Source: Nocardioides carbamazepini (lineage in GTDB: Bacteria; Actinomycetota; Actinomycetes; Propionibacteriales; Nocardioidaceae). From it: DNA of 64,000 bases. The stretch lies in assembly GCF_024614185.1 (NCBI RefSeq), contig NZ_JAHTLF010000008.1, positions 404,847 to 468,846 of the forward strand, given 5' to 3'. Of the stretch, positions 55,046 to 63,783 are shown in pieces. Made by a program: the position numbers and the translations under genes. Position 1 is the stretch's first letter. The number at the start of each line of letters is the position of its first letter. The notes under the pieces are model-generated. The model saw only the letters and a program-made list of their open reading frames with translations. It was not told the DNA's origin and searched no databases.

Positions 55046-56194
55046 TCAGGCTGCCAACGAGTCCTCGGTCACGGCGTCGGGTCCGCGCACCGGCGCGGCC
55101 TTCGCCTGCCCGCCGGGCAGGGAGTAGCGCATGATCTTCTTGAAGACGCTGAACAGCTGCTGGTGCAGGCGGCCGGTGTTGTAGGGCAGGCCGTAGCGCT
55201 CGCAGATCTCCTGCACCTCCCCCGCGATCTCCGGGTAGCGCCGGGCCGGGAGGTCCGGGAACAGGTGGTGCTCGATCTGGTGGGAGAGGTTGCCGCTCAT
55301 CAGGTGCATCAGCCTGCTGCCCGTGATGTTGGCCGAGCCGAGCATCTGCCGCAGGTACCACTGCCCGCGCGTCTCGTTCGCGGTCTCCTCCTCCGAGAAG
55401 GAGGCGACACCGGCCGGGAAGTGCCCGCAGAAGATGATGTTGAAGGCCCACACGTTGCGCACCAGGTTGGCCACGGCGTTGCCCGCGAAGGTGAGCGGGA
55501 ACAGCGGGCCGGTCAACGCCGGGAAGAGCAGGTAGTCCTTGACCGCCTGGCGCCGGATCTTGCGGATCAGGCCCGGGTAGAGCGGCTTGTTGTCGGCCAG
55601 CTTCCGCTTGCCGGACACGATGTTCTCGACCTCGAGGTCGTGCAGCGCGACGCCCCACTCGAAGAAGGTCATCAGCAAGAGGGCGTACAGCGGGTTGCCG
55701 AGGTAGTAGGGGTGCCACTTCTGCTCGGGATCCATCCGCAGGATGCCGTAGCCCACGTCGCGGTCCTTGCCCACGATGTTCGTGAACGTGTGGTGGATGT
55801 AGTTGTGGGAGTACTTCCACTGCTCGCCGGGGCACACGGTGTCCCAGTCGAACATCCGCGAGTTGAACGCCGGGTCGCCCAGGAAGTCGTACTGCCCGTG
55901 CATCACGTTGTGCCCGATCTCCATGTTGTCGAGGATCTTCGACACGCTCAGGCAGGCGACGGCGGGCAGCCAGCCGATCACCGGCAGGTAGAAGAGCGCG
56001 CGGCCGGCGATCTCCATCTTGCGCTGGGTCGTGACGACCTTGCGCAGGTACGCCGCGTCGGCCTCACCGAGGTCGGCGATGACGCGCTGGCGCAGCGCGT
56101 CGAGCTCGGTTCCGAGCCGGTCGATCTGGTCGGCGGTCAGGCCGTAGTACTTCTCGTCGGCCAGGGGGCCGGGGGTCAGGGTGTCGGTGCTCAT
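55046..56194 (-). CDS. Membrane acyl-CoA desaturase (DesA3-like)
   Basis: A protein of 382 residues with the three His boxes of membrane fatty-acid desaturases: HNVMH (95-99), HNYIHH (130-135) and HQIEHH (305-310), plus hydrophobic helices around 66-85, 168-184 and 224-260. It introduces a double bond into acyl-CoA using a di-iron centre and electrons from the reductase encoded 9 nt upstream. The pair matches mycobacterial desA3-Rv3230c. The cytochrome-b5-like domain seen in some homologues is absent. Confidence 0.93.
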   Translation of the reverse strand: MSTDTLTPGPLADEKYYGLTADQIDRLGTELDALRQRVIADLGEADAAYLRKVVTTQRKMEIAGRALFYLPVIGWLPAVACLSVSKILDNMEIGHNVMHGQYDFLGDPAFNSRMFDWDTVCPGEQWKYSHNYIHHTFTNIVGKDRDVGYGILRMDPEQKWHPYYLGNPLYALLLMTFFEWGVALHDLEVENIVSGKRKLADNKPLYPGLIRKIRRQAVKDYLLFPALTGPLFPLTFAGNAVANLVRNVWAFNIIFCGHFPAGVASFSEEETANETRGQWYLRQMLGSANITGSRLMHLMSGNLSHQIEHHLFPDLPARRYPEIAGEVQEICERYGLPYNTGRLHQQLFSVFKKIMRYSLPGGQAKAAPVRGPDAVTEDSLAA

Positions 56195-56203
56195 GAGGGC
56201 TCC

Positions 56204-57361
56204 TCAGAGGTCGATGTGGCAGTCACCGGCGGCGGCGGTGACGCAGATGCGGATCTCCTCGTCCGGCAAGGAGGACTCCTCGCCGGTGAGGACGTTGCGG
56301 ACGGTGCCCGCGGTCTTGGTACGGGTGCAGGAGAAGCAGATGCCCATCCGGCAGCCGAACTCCGGCTTCAGGCCCAGCTCCTCGGCCTGCTCCAGCAGGC
56401 TCACGCCGGTGGCGGCGGTGGTCGCGCCGGAGCGGGTGAAGGACACCTCGCCCGCAACCTCCGCGCCTGTCGCCGCGGCCCGCGCGACAGCCGGCTTGAA
56501 GAACTCCATCCGCAGTCGTGGCGAGGTCTCGCCGTCGGCGGCGGTGTAGGCGTCCCGGACGAGCTCGACCAGACCGGCCGGTCCGCACAGCCAGGTGTCG
56601 GTGTCGCGGAAGTCGGGGACCAGGCGACGCAGCTCGAACTCGCTGAAGAGCTGGTCGCCGTACCTCAGGTGGACGTCGACGCCGTTGTCGGCGGCGGCGA
56701 TCTCGGCGAGCTCGGCGCCGAATATCTGGTCCTCGGGACTGCGCGCGAAGTGCAGGAAGGTGACCTTGCGACCGGCGTGGCCGTCATACCCGTCACGGAG
56801 AAGGGTGCGGACCATCGACATGGCCGGGGTGATGCCGGAGCCGCCGGTGACGAACAGCAGCCGGCTGATGGTGGGTGTCGCCGGGCTCTCGACGAGGGTG
56901 AACTCGCCTTGGGCCTGGCTGAGGTGCAGCAGGGTGCCGGGTCGTGCCTCGCGGACGAGGTACGACGACACCTGGCCCTCGTCGTGGGCGCGGATCGTGA
57001 GCGTGAACCGCTCTCCCGGCGCCGAGGCGGCCGAGGAGATCGAGAACGCCCGGGTGTGTCGCTTGGCCGAGCCGGGGAGCTCGACGCCGACGAGGACGTG
57101 CTGGCCGGCGCGGTGGCCGCGCCAGGTGCTGGTGGGCTGGAGGGTCAGGGTCGCGACGGGCGCGGTGCCATCGGCACCGCCCTCGGTCTCGCGATGGATC
57201 GACACCACCCGGGCCCGCACCTCGTGGGCGGCCCACATCGGGTTGAACCGCTCGAGGTACCGGTCCACGCCGTGCGGGGTGGTCAGCGCCGCGGCCAGCC
57301 GCGAGCGCAGGAGCCGCCCGACGGGGCCGGCGGCGGCCGGCGGAGAGATGAGCGCGGACAT
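56204..57361 (-). CDS. Ferredoxin-type oxidoreductase, electron donor to the desaturase
   Basis: A protein of 385 residues. FAD-binding domain (RHTRAFSISSAA), NAD-binding domain (LLFVTGGSGITPAMSMVRTLL; DTWLCGPAGLVELV), and a C-terminal plant-type 2Fe-2S domain with Cys337, 342, 345 and 373 (CRMGICFSC ... RICV). It passes electrons from NAD(P)H to the desaturase, as Rv3230c does for DesA3. RBS AAGGAGG precedes the ATG at 57361; TACACT is a possible -10 within the upstream dyad. Confidence 0.93.
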   Translation of the reverse strand: MSALISPPAAAGPVGRLLRSRLAAALTTPHGVDRYLERFNPMWAAHEVRARVVSIHRETEGGADGTAPVATLTLQPTSTWRGHRAGQHVLVGVELPGSAKRHTRAFSISSAASAPGERFTLTIRAHDEGQVSSYLVREARPGTLLHLSQAQGEFTLVESPATPTISRLLFVTGGSGITPAMSMVRTLLRDGYDGHAGRKVTFLHFARSPEDQIFGAELAEIAAADNGVDVHLRYGDQLFSEFELRRLVPDFRDTDTWLCGPAGLVELVRDAYTAADGETSPRLRMEFFKPAVARAAATGAEVAGEVSFTRSGATTAATGVSLLEQAEELGLKPEFGCRMGICFSCTRTKTAGTVRNVLTGEESSLPDEEIRICVTAAAGDCHIDL

Positions 57362-57387
57362 CGCGCCTCCTTCGTTGGCGGAAGTTC

Positions 57388-57403
57388 AGTGTACGACTGT
57401 ACT
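57388..57403. promoter_or_regulatory. Operator-like dyad at the desaturase operon promoter
   Basis: AGTGTACGACTGTACT is an imperfect inverted repeat overlapping the probable -10 (TACACT on the minus strand), 27 nt before the reductase start. It shares AGTG-Y-AC with the site at 57456-57473. Confidence 0.45.
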
Positions 57404-57455
57404 CCCAAACTCTCACCCGCCCGCCCAGGCGCGGTCAACGATCCGACCGCGTGAC

Positions 57456-57473
57456 AGTGCACACATGTTCACT
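57456..57473. promoter_or_regulatory. Operator-like dyad before tetR
   Basis: AGTGCACACATGTTCACT has arms AGTG-x-ACA and TGT-x-CACT around 2 nt. It lies upstream of TAGGAT (57478-57483), a possible -10 close to the ATG at 57491. Probable binding site of the TetR protein encoded just downstream. Confidence 0.5.
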
Positions 57474-57490
57474 CTCGTAGGATCGTCGAC

Positions 57491-58117
57491 ATGACCGAGA
57501 GCCGTGGCGAGCGCAAGGAGCGGACCCGCCGCGCGATCCTCGACGCCGCCCTCTCCCTGTCGGAGGGATCAGCACTGGTCGCACTGTCCCTGCGCCAGGT
57601 CGCCAAGGAGGTCGGCATCGTGCCGACCGCGTTCTATCGGCACTTCCCCTCGATCGAGGACCTCGGGCTCGCGCTCGTCGAGGAGTCGCTCGACACGCTG
57701 CGGGCGCTGCTGCGCGAGCTGCGGCACACGGCGGGCGAGGACGCCGCCACGATCATCGACGGGTCGGTCTCCGTCCTCGTCGAGCAGGTGCGACAGGACC
57801 ACGCGCACTACGGCTTCATCGCCCGTGAGCGGTTCGCCGGCCCGGCCGGGGTGCGCGAGGCGATCGCCCGCGGCATCGAGCTCGCGGAGCGCGAGCTCGC
57901 CACCGACCTCGCCCACCTGCCCGGCACCGACACCTGGACCGACCACGATCTCCAGGTGCTCTCCGCCCTCATCGTCGGCGCGATGGTCATCACCGCCGAG
58001 CGCCTTCTCGGCACCTCCCCCGGCTCACCGGCCGAGCAGCGGGTCGCCGACGACGCGCGGACCCAGATCCGGATGCTGCTGGTGGGCGCGCGGAACTGGC
58101 AGTCGCGTACCCCGTGA
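57491..58117 (+). CDS. TetR-family regulator of the desaturase operon
   Basis: A protein of 208 residues. HTH: RRAILDAALSLSEGS and LSLRQVAKEVGIVPTAFYRHFPSIEDLGLALV. Divergent to the ferredoxin reductase-desaturase operon with two dyads in the 129-bp gap. In mycobacteria a TetR protein controls the corresponding desaturase genes in response to acyl-CoA; the same control here is inference from arrangement. Confidence 0.9.
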   Translation: MTESRGERKERTRRAILDAALSLSEGSALVALSLRQVAKEVGIVPTAFYRHFPSIEDLGLALVEESLDTLRALLRELRHTAGEDAATIIDGSVSVLVEQVRQDHAHYGFIARERFAGPAGVREAIARGIELAERELATDLAHLPGTDTWTDHDLQVLSALIVGAMVITAERLLGTSPGSPAEQRVADDARTQIRMLLVGARNWQSRTP

Positions 58118-58175
58118 ACGTCGGCCTCGTCACGTTCGGTGGACGTCCGGTCGCCGGGACCGCGACCATGTCGCG

Positions 58176-59240
58176 GTGCCGACCGCAGCAGACCTCCTGA
58201 GCACCGCCGCCCGCAACGCCTGGGCGATCTCGCCCCTCGGTGACGGCATCGAGCAGTACGACGGCCTGCCGGCCACCGTGCTCTCCGACGCCCCGCACCG
58301 GCGCCTCGTCCGGTACGACCGCACCTCCTCGGCCCGGGCCGGGCGCCCGGTCCTGCTCGTCCCACCGCTCGCGGTGTCGGCGCGCTGCTTCGACCTGCGC
58401 CCCGGGCAGAGCCTCGCCGCCCACCTGCTCGGGACCGGCCGGGCGACGTACCTCGTCGACTACGGGCGGATCACCTTCGCCGACCGCGGCATGGGCTTCG
58501 AGGCGTGGGTCGACGACATCCTCCCGACCGCGATCCGTGCGGTGCTCGCCGACCACGCCGCCGGCGGGGACGCGGCGGACGGCGTCGACCTGGTCGGCTG
58601 GTCGCTCGGCGGGACGATGAGCCTGCTCACCGCAGCCGCCCACCCGGACCTCCCGATCGCGTCCCTGACCGCCTTCGGGACGCCGATCGACTACACGCGG
58701 ATCCCGGCGATCCAGCCCCTCGTGGTCGCCGACCGGGTGCTCGGCACCCGGGCCGTCACCGCTCCGACCGCCGCGCTCGGCGGGGTGCCCCGGCACCTGG
58801 TGCGGGCCAGCTACCGCGCCATGGCGCCGCGCCGTGAGCTGACCAAGGCGGTGCACCTGGCGCGCAACATCCTCGACGCCGAGACCCTGGCGCGGACCAG
58901 CGCCATCGACGGGTTCATCGGCGAGATGCCCGGCTACCCCGGTCGCGCGTACCACCAGATCCACACCCGGCTGATGGTGCGCAACGAGCTCGCCGCCGGC
59001 GCGGTACGGCTCAGCCGGCGACGCGAGATCCGCCTCGCGGACGTCCGCGCGCCCGTGCTGTTCATCGGCAGCGAGACCGACAACATCGCCGACGGGCCGG
59101 CCGTGCGGGCCGGCGTCGACGTGGTTCCCTGTGCGCGCTACGCCGCCGCGGACGGCCTCAGCCACCTCGGCCTGGTCGCCGGGCCGAAGTCCGCCGAGGT
59201 CAGCTGGCCGCTGCTCGACGGCTTCCTCGGGTCTCGCTAG
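58176..59240 (+). CDS. PHA-synthase-like alpha/beta hydrolase
   Basis: A protein of 354 residues from the GTG at 58176. It resembles class III PhaC-type proteins (PVLLVPPLAVSARCFDLRPGQSLAAHLL; TYLVDYGRITFADRGMGFEAWVDD). The nucleophile box is GWSLGG with Ser143; true PHA synthases have Cys there. Asp in GSETDNIA and His in GLSHLGLV complete a triad. It is therefore probably a lipase/esterase or acyltransferase, not a polymerase. A longer frame upstream overlaps tetR and is not supported. RBS is weak. Confidence 0.8.
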   Translation: MPTAADLLSTAARNAWAISPLGDGIEQYDGLPATVLSDAPHRRLVRYDRTSSARAGRPVLLVPPLAVSARCFDLRPGQSLAAHLLGTGRATYLVDYGRITFADRGMGFEAWVDDILPTAIRAVLADHAAGGDAADGVDLVGWSLGGTMSLLTAAAHPDLPIASLTAFGTPIDYTRIPAIQPLVVADRVLGTRAVTAPTAALGGVPRHLVRASYRAMAPRRELTKAVHLARNILDAETLARTSAIDGFIGEMPGYPGRAYHQIHTRLMVRNELAAGAVRLSRRREIRLADVRAPVLFIGSETDNIADGPAVRAGVDVVPCARYAAADGLSHLGLVAGPKSAEVSWPLLDGFLGSR

Positions 59241-59262
59241 GGGCATCCCCCGGAGACGCAGA

Positions 59263-59292
59263 CCGGCCCGGCCCCACTGGGGGCCGGGCCGG
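59263..59292. terminator. Bidirectional terminator hairpin
   Basis: A perfect 13-bp stem (59263-59275 with 59280-59292) and a 4-nt loop ACTG, between the converging hydrolase and DHA2 exporter genes. Confidence 0.8.
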
Positions 59293-59306
59293 CTGTGCCT
59301 CAGCGA

Positions 59307-60791
59307 TCAGTGACCGCCGTGCGCCCCCTCGGGAGCATCGACCTTCGACGGCAGCAGCAGCGCCATCGCGACCACCACGAGCCCGATCACCGCACCCGCG
59401 GCGAACGCCCACTGCAGTCCGCCCATGAACGCGTCGACCGGGTGCTTGCCGGCCTCGGCGAGATGCTCGGTGCGGTTGGTCATGATGACCACCAGCAGTG
59501 CCGTGCCGACGGCGCCGGCCACCTGCTGGAGCGTGCCGAGCAGCGAGCTGCCGTGCGAGTAGAGGTGCGGCGGGAGGTCGCCCAGGCCGATCGTGAAGAC
59601 CGGCGTGAACACCATCGCCAGGCTCACCATCAGCCCGATGTGCAGCGCCAGGATGACGGCGTACGGCGTCTCGGCGCCGATCCGGCTCAGACCGAACAGC
59701 AGCGCCACCATCGCGACCGCGCCCGGGATGACCAGCGGCCGGGCGCCGATCCGGTCGTAGACCTTGCCGACCTGCGGGCCGAGCACGCCCATCGCGAGGC
59801 CACCGGGCATGACCAGCAGGCCGGTCTGCAGCTCGGTCAGCCCGCGCAGGTCCTGGAGGTAGAGCGGCAGCAGGATCATCGAGCCGAGGAAGGCCATGAA
59901 GCCGGCCGCCATGAGGACCAGCGACACCGCGTAGTTGCGGTGCAGCAGGGTGCGCAGGTCGAGCAGCGGACGCTCGGAGCGCTGGAGGCGGATCTGCAGT
60001 GCCCCGAACAGCGCGATCAGGATGACGCCGGAGCCGATGAGCAGCGTCGGCTCGGTCCACGCGGCGTTGCCGACCTTGCTGAGACCGTAGACGAAGAGGC
60101 TGAAGCCACCGGCCGCGAGCACGACGCTCACCCAGCTGATCGGGCTGCGGGTCGTCTCGCCGACGTTCTCGAGCTGCCGGAACCCGAAGAAGCCGACCAG
60201 CACCGCGATCGGGAGCACCGCGACGAAGATCAGCCGCCACGAGCCCAGGTCGAGCAGGATGCCGGACACCGCCGGGCCGAGCGCCGGCGCACAGGACATG
60301 GCCAGCGTGACCTGGCCCATGACGCGGCCGCGGTCCGCGGCCGACACGACCGTCATCAGGGTCGTCATGAGCAGCGGCATCATCACCGCCGTGCCGCCCG
60401 CCTGGACGACCCGGCCGACCAGCAGGATCTCGAAGGACGGAGCGGCGGCGGCGATCACGGTGCCGATGCTGAAGGTCGTCATCGCCGTGGCGTACGCCGT
60501 GCGCGTGGTCACCCGCTGGAGGAACCAGCCGGTGACCGGGATGACGGCGGCCATGGTCAGCATGAACACGGTCAGCGCCCACTGGGCGGTGGTCGAGGTG
60601 ATCTCGAACTCGGTCATCAGCCGCGGGATCGCATTGACCATGATCGTCTCGTTCAAGATCACGACGAAGGTCGCCGCGACCAGCAGCTTGATGACGAGGG
60701 GAGTCCGGCCCGGGGTCACCGAGGCGCTCGTGAACTCCTGCTCGAACTCGGCGATGTCGCCGGTCTCCGCGGGTCCGGAGGGCGCAGTCAT
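59307..60791 (-). CDS. DHA2-family (EmrB/QacA-type) MFS exporter
   Basis: A protein of 494 residues with fourteen predicted helices. Motif A-like GWFLQRVTTRTAYATAMTTFSIGT, motif B LLVGRVVQAGGTAVMMPLLMTTLM, and the drug-antiporter motif C segment LAMSCAPALGPAVSGILLDLGSWRLIF. N-terminal acidic cytoplasmic tail and a C-terminal His-containing tail (DAPEGAHGGH). A multidrug or metabolite proton antiporter. Confidence 0.92.
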   Translation of the reverse strand: MTAPSGPAETGDIAEFEQEFTSASVTPGRTPLVIKLLVAATFVVILNETIMVNAIPRLMTEFEITSTTAQWALTVFMLTMAAVIPVTGWFLQRVTTRTAYATAMTTFSIGTVIAAAAPSFEILLVGRVVQAGGTAVMMPLLMTTLMTVVSAADRGRVMGQVTLAMSCAPALGPAVSGILLDLGSWRLIFVAVLPIAVLVGFFGFRQLENVGETTRSPISWVSVVLAAGGFSLFVYGLSKVGNAAWTEPTLLIGSGVILIALFGALQIRLQRSERPLLDLRTLLHRNYAVSLVLMAAGFMAFLGSMILLPLYLQDLRGLTELQTGLLVMPGGLAMGVLGPQVGKVYDRIGARPLVIPGAVAMVALLFGLSRIGAETPYAVILALHIGLMVSLAMVFTPVFTIGLGDLPPHLYSHGSSLLGTLQQVAGAVGTALLVVIMTNRTEHLAEAGKHPVDAFMGGLQWAFAAGAVIGLVVVAMALLLPSKVDAPEGAHGGH

Positions 60792-61127
60792 GACAGGTCC
60801 TATCGGTTGGGTGGCATGGTCAAGCGGTGGCCGACCAGGTGACGCCGCGTGGCTCGGGCTGACCGTCGCTTCACAGGTACGACGAACCAGCCGTCACCGA
60901 ATCGACACGACGAGCCCAAGAAATTCATCGGCCCGCCCGATCGGGCGCTGACAGGAGTCAATCGTCCACCACCGACAGTCATTCCCGCCAATGGTTAAAA
61001 GCAGGGGTTTGCCAAGTCCCACCTGTCACAAGTTTCGCCGGTCGACCGGCGAAACTCCCGCTTGGCCGATGAAACTTCATCGGTCAGGAGTGAGTTTCAC
61101 CGGCTGACCGGCGAAACTCCCACGCCG
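60792..61127. other. 336-bp intergenic region upstream of the DHA2 exporter
   Basis: No gene is seen. It lies between the DHA2 exporter start and the 3' end of the zinc-type dehydrogenase gene. About 60792-61030 should contain the exporter promoter, but no convincing -10/-35 pair was found. 61031-61118 holds three related palindromes. Confidence 0.5.
61031..61118. repeat. Cluster of three related palindromes
   Basis: 61031-61056 is a perfect 26-bp palindrome of AGTTTCGCCGGTC and its complement. 61066-61083 is CCGATGAA-AC-TTCATCGG. 61093-61118 is AGTTTC-A-CCGG, four bases, then CCGGCGAAACT, nearly the same as the first. They begin 10 nt after the stop of the dehydrogenase gene and may terminate its transcription, but their number and similarity recall REP-type elements. 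Confidence 0.75.
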
Positions 61128-62102
61128 TCAGCGCGTGAAGACGACCTTGCCGAAGACGTCGCCGGCGGCCATGGCGGCGAACCCGTCACGGGCATCCGCC
61201 AAGGGCAACACCCGGTCGATGACCGGACGCACGCCGGTGCTGTCGAGCAGGTTGACGAGAGCGGCCAGCTCACTGCGGGTGCCCATCGTGGAGCCGACCA
61301 CGCTGAGCTGGAGGAAGAAGATCCGGGTCAGCTCGGCGTCATCGGGGTTCGGCCCCGACGTGGTGCCGGAGATGACGATCCTGCCACCGGGGCGCAGGGC
61401 GCGGATGGAGTGCGACCAGGTCGCGCGTCCGACCGTCTCCATCACCGCGTCGACCTTCACGGGCAGCCGGGCGCCGGACTCGAACACCTCGTGCGCGCCG
61501 AGCTCGAGCGCCTTGGCCCGCTTCGCCTCGTCGCGGCTGGTCGCGAGCACCCGCAGGCCGCCGGCGCGGGCCAGCGCGATGAGCGCGGTGGCGACACCGC
61601 CGCCGGCGCCCTGGACGAGCACCGTGTCGCCGGCCTTGAGCCCCCCTTGGGTGAAGAGCATGCGGTACGCCGTCAGCCAGGCGGTCGGCAGGCAGGCGGC
61701 CTCCTCGAAGGACAGCGAGGCCGGCTTGGGCACCACATTGCGCCGCGGCACGACGACCCGGTCGGCCAGCGTGCCCTGGTACCGCTCGGACAGCAGCGAC
61801 CGCTTGGGGTCGAGCGTCTCGTCGCCGGTCCAGTCCGGGTCGGAGATCACGGCGTGGACGACGACCTCGTTGCCGTCCTCGTCGTAGCCCGCCGCGTCGC
61901 AGCCGAGGATCATCGGCAGGGCCTCGGTCCTGAGGCCGACGCCGCGCAGCGACCACAGGTCGTGGTGGTTGAGCGAGGCCGCCTTCACCGTGACGGTGGT
62001 CCAGCCGTCCGGGGCGACCGGGTCGGGCCGCTCCCCGACCACGAGGCCGGTCAGTGGGTCGTCGGCGGAGCTGGCGAAGGAGTCGGCATAGACGGCAAGC
62101 AC
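61128..62102 (-). CDS. Zinc-type alcohol dehydrogenase-like (MDR) protein
   Basis: A protein of 324 residues, GTG start 62102. GroES-like domain (VTVKAASLNHHDLWSLRGVG; MILGCDAAGYDEDGNEVVVHAV) with Cys/His at catalytic-zinc-like positions, then NAD(P)-binding VLVQGAGGGVATALIALARAGG. The structural zinc Cys cluster is missing. Similar proteins are annotated as NADPH:quinone reductases or zinc-binding dehydrogenases. The substrate is unknown. Confidence 0.87.
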   Translation of the reverse strand: MLAVYADSFASSADDPLTGLVVGERPDPVAPDGWTTVTVKAASLNHHDLWSLRGVGLRTEALPMILGCDAAGYDEDGNEVVVHAVISDPDWTGDETLDPKRSLLSERYQGTLADRVVVPRRNVVPKPASLSFEEAACLPTAWLTAYRMLFTQGGLKAGDTVLVQGAGGGVATALIALARAGGLRVLATSRDEAKRAKALELGAHEVFESGARLPVKVDAVMETVGRATWSHSIRALRPGGRIVISGTTSGPNPDDAELTRIFFLQLSVVGSTMGTRSELAALVNLLDSTGVRPVIDRVLPLADARDGFAAMAAGDVFGKVVFTR

Positions 62103-62157
62103 GCCTCCGACCCTAGCGACTCTCCTCGGACGCCGGACCCTCCGTTCGAAGGGTGGG

Positions 62158-63342
62158 TCAGATGCGCGCGACGCCGTCCCGGCGGGCGGCCTCGGCCACG
62201 GCGGCGGCGACCGCGGGCCCCACCCGCGGGTCGAACGGCGACGGGATGACCAGGTCCTCGGACAGGTCGTCGCCCACCAGCGCGGCGAGCGCGTCCGCGG
62301 CGGCGACCTTCATGCCCTCGGTGATGGCGCTCGCGTGGACGTCGAACGCCCCGCGGAAGATGCCCGGGAACGCCAGCACGTTGTTGATCTGGTTGGGGAA
62401 GTCGGAGCGACCGGTCGCGACGACCCGCGCGTGCCGGTGTGCCACCTCGGGGTGCACCTCCGGGTTCGGGTTGGCCATCGCGAAGATGATCGCGTCGTCG
62501 GCCATCGTGGCCACGACCTCCTCAGGAACGGTGCCGCCCGAGACGCCGATGTAGACGTCGGCGCCGTCGAAGGCGTCGGCCAGGGTGCCGCGCCGGCCGC
62601 ACTGGTCGGCGGTGAGCTCGGCCAGCGCCTTCTTCGACGCGGTCAGGTCGGTGCGATCGGAGCTGACCACGCCCTTGCGGTCGGTCACCGCGATGTCCTT
62701 GACGCCCGCGGCCAGCAGGATCTTCGCGATCGCCACGCCGGCGGCACCCGCGCCGGAGATGACCACGCGGGTCGTCTCGGCGGTGCGGCCGGTGAGCTTG
62801 AGCGCGTTGACGAGCGCGGCCAGCGTCACCACGGCGGTGCCGTGCTGGTCGTCGTGGAAGACCGGGATGTCGAGGGCCTCCTTGAGACGGTCCTCGATCT
62901 CGAAGCAGCGCGGCGCGGAGATGTCCTCGAGGTTGATGCCGCCGAAGCTCGGCGCGAGCCGGACGACGGTCTCGATGATCTCCTCGACGTCGGTGGTGGC
63001 CAGGCAGATCGGGATGCCGTCGACGCCGCCGAACTGCTTGAACAGCACGGCCTTGCCCTCCATCACCGGCATCGCGGCGGCGGGACCGATGTCGCCGAGG
63101 CCGAGCACGGCGGTGCCGTCGGTGACGATGGCGACCGTGTTGGGGACCCACGTGTAGTAGCGGGTCAGCTCGGGATCGGCGGCGATCGCCTCGCACACCT
63201 CGGCGACGCCGGGGGTGTAGGCCAGCGAGAGCTGGTCGCGGGTGCCGACGTCGGCCGTGGGTACGGTCGCCATCTTTCCGCCGAGGTGCAGATCGAAGAC
63301 CGGCTCACCCGCGCGCGGATGGGAGGAAAGAACGTCAGCCAC
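62158..63342 (-). CDS. NAD(P)-dependent malic enzyme
   Basis: A protein of 394 residues, GTG start 63342 with AAAGGA upstream. Motifs: [51 protein letters not shown], the metal site FEIEDRLKE ... [10 protein letters not shown], and the Rossmann motif [18 protein letters not shown]. It decarboxylates malate to pyruvate. It is the short bacterial form without the phosphotransacetylase domain. It starts 6 nt after the sodX stop, so both are probably co-transcribed. Confidence 0.95.
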   Translation of the reverse strand: MADVLSSHPRAGEPVFDLHLGGKMATVPTADVGTRDQLSLAYTPGVAEVCEAIAADPELTRYYTWVPNTVAIVTDGTAVLGLGDIGPAAAMPVMEGKAVLFKQFGGVDGIPICLATTDVEEIIETVVRLAPSFGGINLEDISAPRCFEIEDRLKEALDIPVFHDDQHGTAVVTLAALVNALKLTGRTAETTRVVISGAGAAGVAIAKILLAAGVKDIAVTDRKGVVSSDRTDLTASKKALAELTADQCGRRGTLADAFDGADVYIGVSGGTVPEEVVATMADDAIIFAMANPNPEVHPEVAHRHARVVATGRSDFPNQINNVLAFPGIFRGAFDVHASAITEGMKVAAADALAALVGDDLSEDLVIPSPFDPRVGPAVAAAVAEAARRDGVARI

Positions 63343-63348
63343 GATCGT

Positions 63349-63714
63349 TCATCCTTTCACATCCTCGAACCTGCCCAGCGTCCGGGGCCGCGGCCAGAGC
63401 CGGGCCCGTACGACGCCCAGCACGGCCTCGTCCGGGACCGGTCCCCGGTGCCGCGAGTCCACCCCGACCCCCGGGTTGTCGCCGCGCAGCCACCAGCCGC
63501 TCCCCCGGCGCTCGGTGGCGCGCTTGACGACGAGCGTGCCGTCGGCGAACCGGGCCACGACGACGCGCCCCGCCCGCACCCGGGCGCCGTACACGACCAG
63601 GAGACGGTCATCGGGCCGCAGCGTGGGCCGCATCGAGTCGCCCCGCACCAGCGCGACGCCGATCCGGAGGCGCGTCCCCCCGGGACGCCTCCCTCCCACC
63701 ACCGCATCGGCCAT
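63349..63714 (-). CDS. sodX: Nickel superoxide dismutase maturation protease (SodX, S26 family)
   Basis: A protein of 121 residues from the ATG at 63714. S26 signal-peptidase-like fold with catalytic Ser27 in VRGDSMRPTLRPDD and Lys64 in GTLVVKRA; the box RGDNPGVGVDSRHRGPVP follows. No membrane anchor is evident. SodX removes the leader of SodN so that the new N-terminal His can bind nickel. It stands head to head with sodN, 69 bp apart, and is followed by malic enzyme. Confidence 0.92.
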   Translation of the reverse strand: MADAVVGGRRPGGTRLRIGVALVRGDSMRPTLRPDDRLLVVYGARVRAGRVVVARFADGTLVVKRATERRGSGWWLRGDNPGVGVDSRHRGPVPDEAVLGVVRARLWPRPRTLGRFEDVKG

Positions 63715-63783
63715 GACGAGTAGTCTCGCAGGCAGCACGTACCCACCTGCTGGACCATCCGCCGAACAACAGAGAGGACCGAC

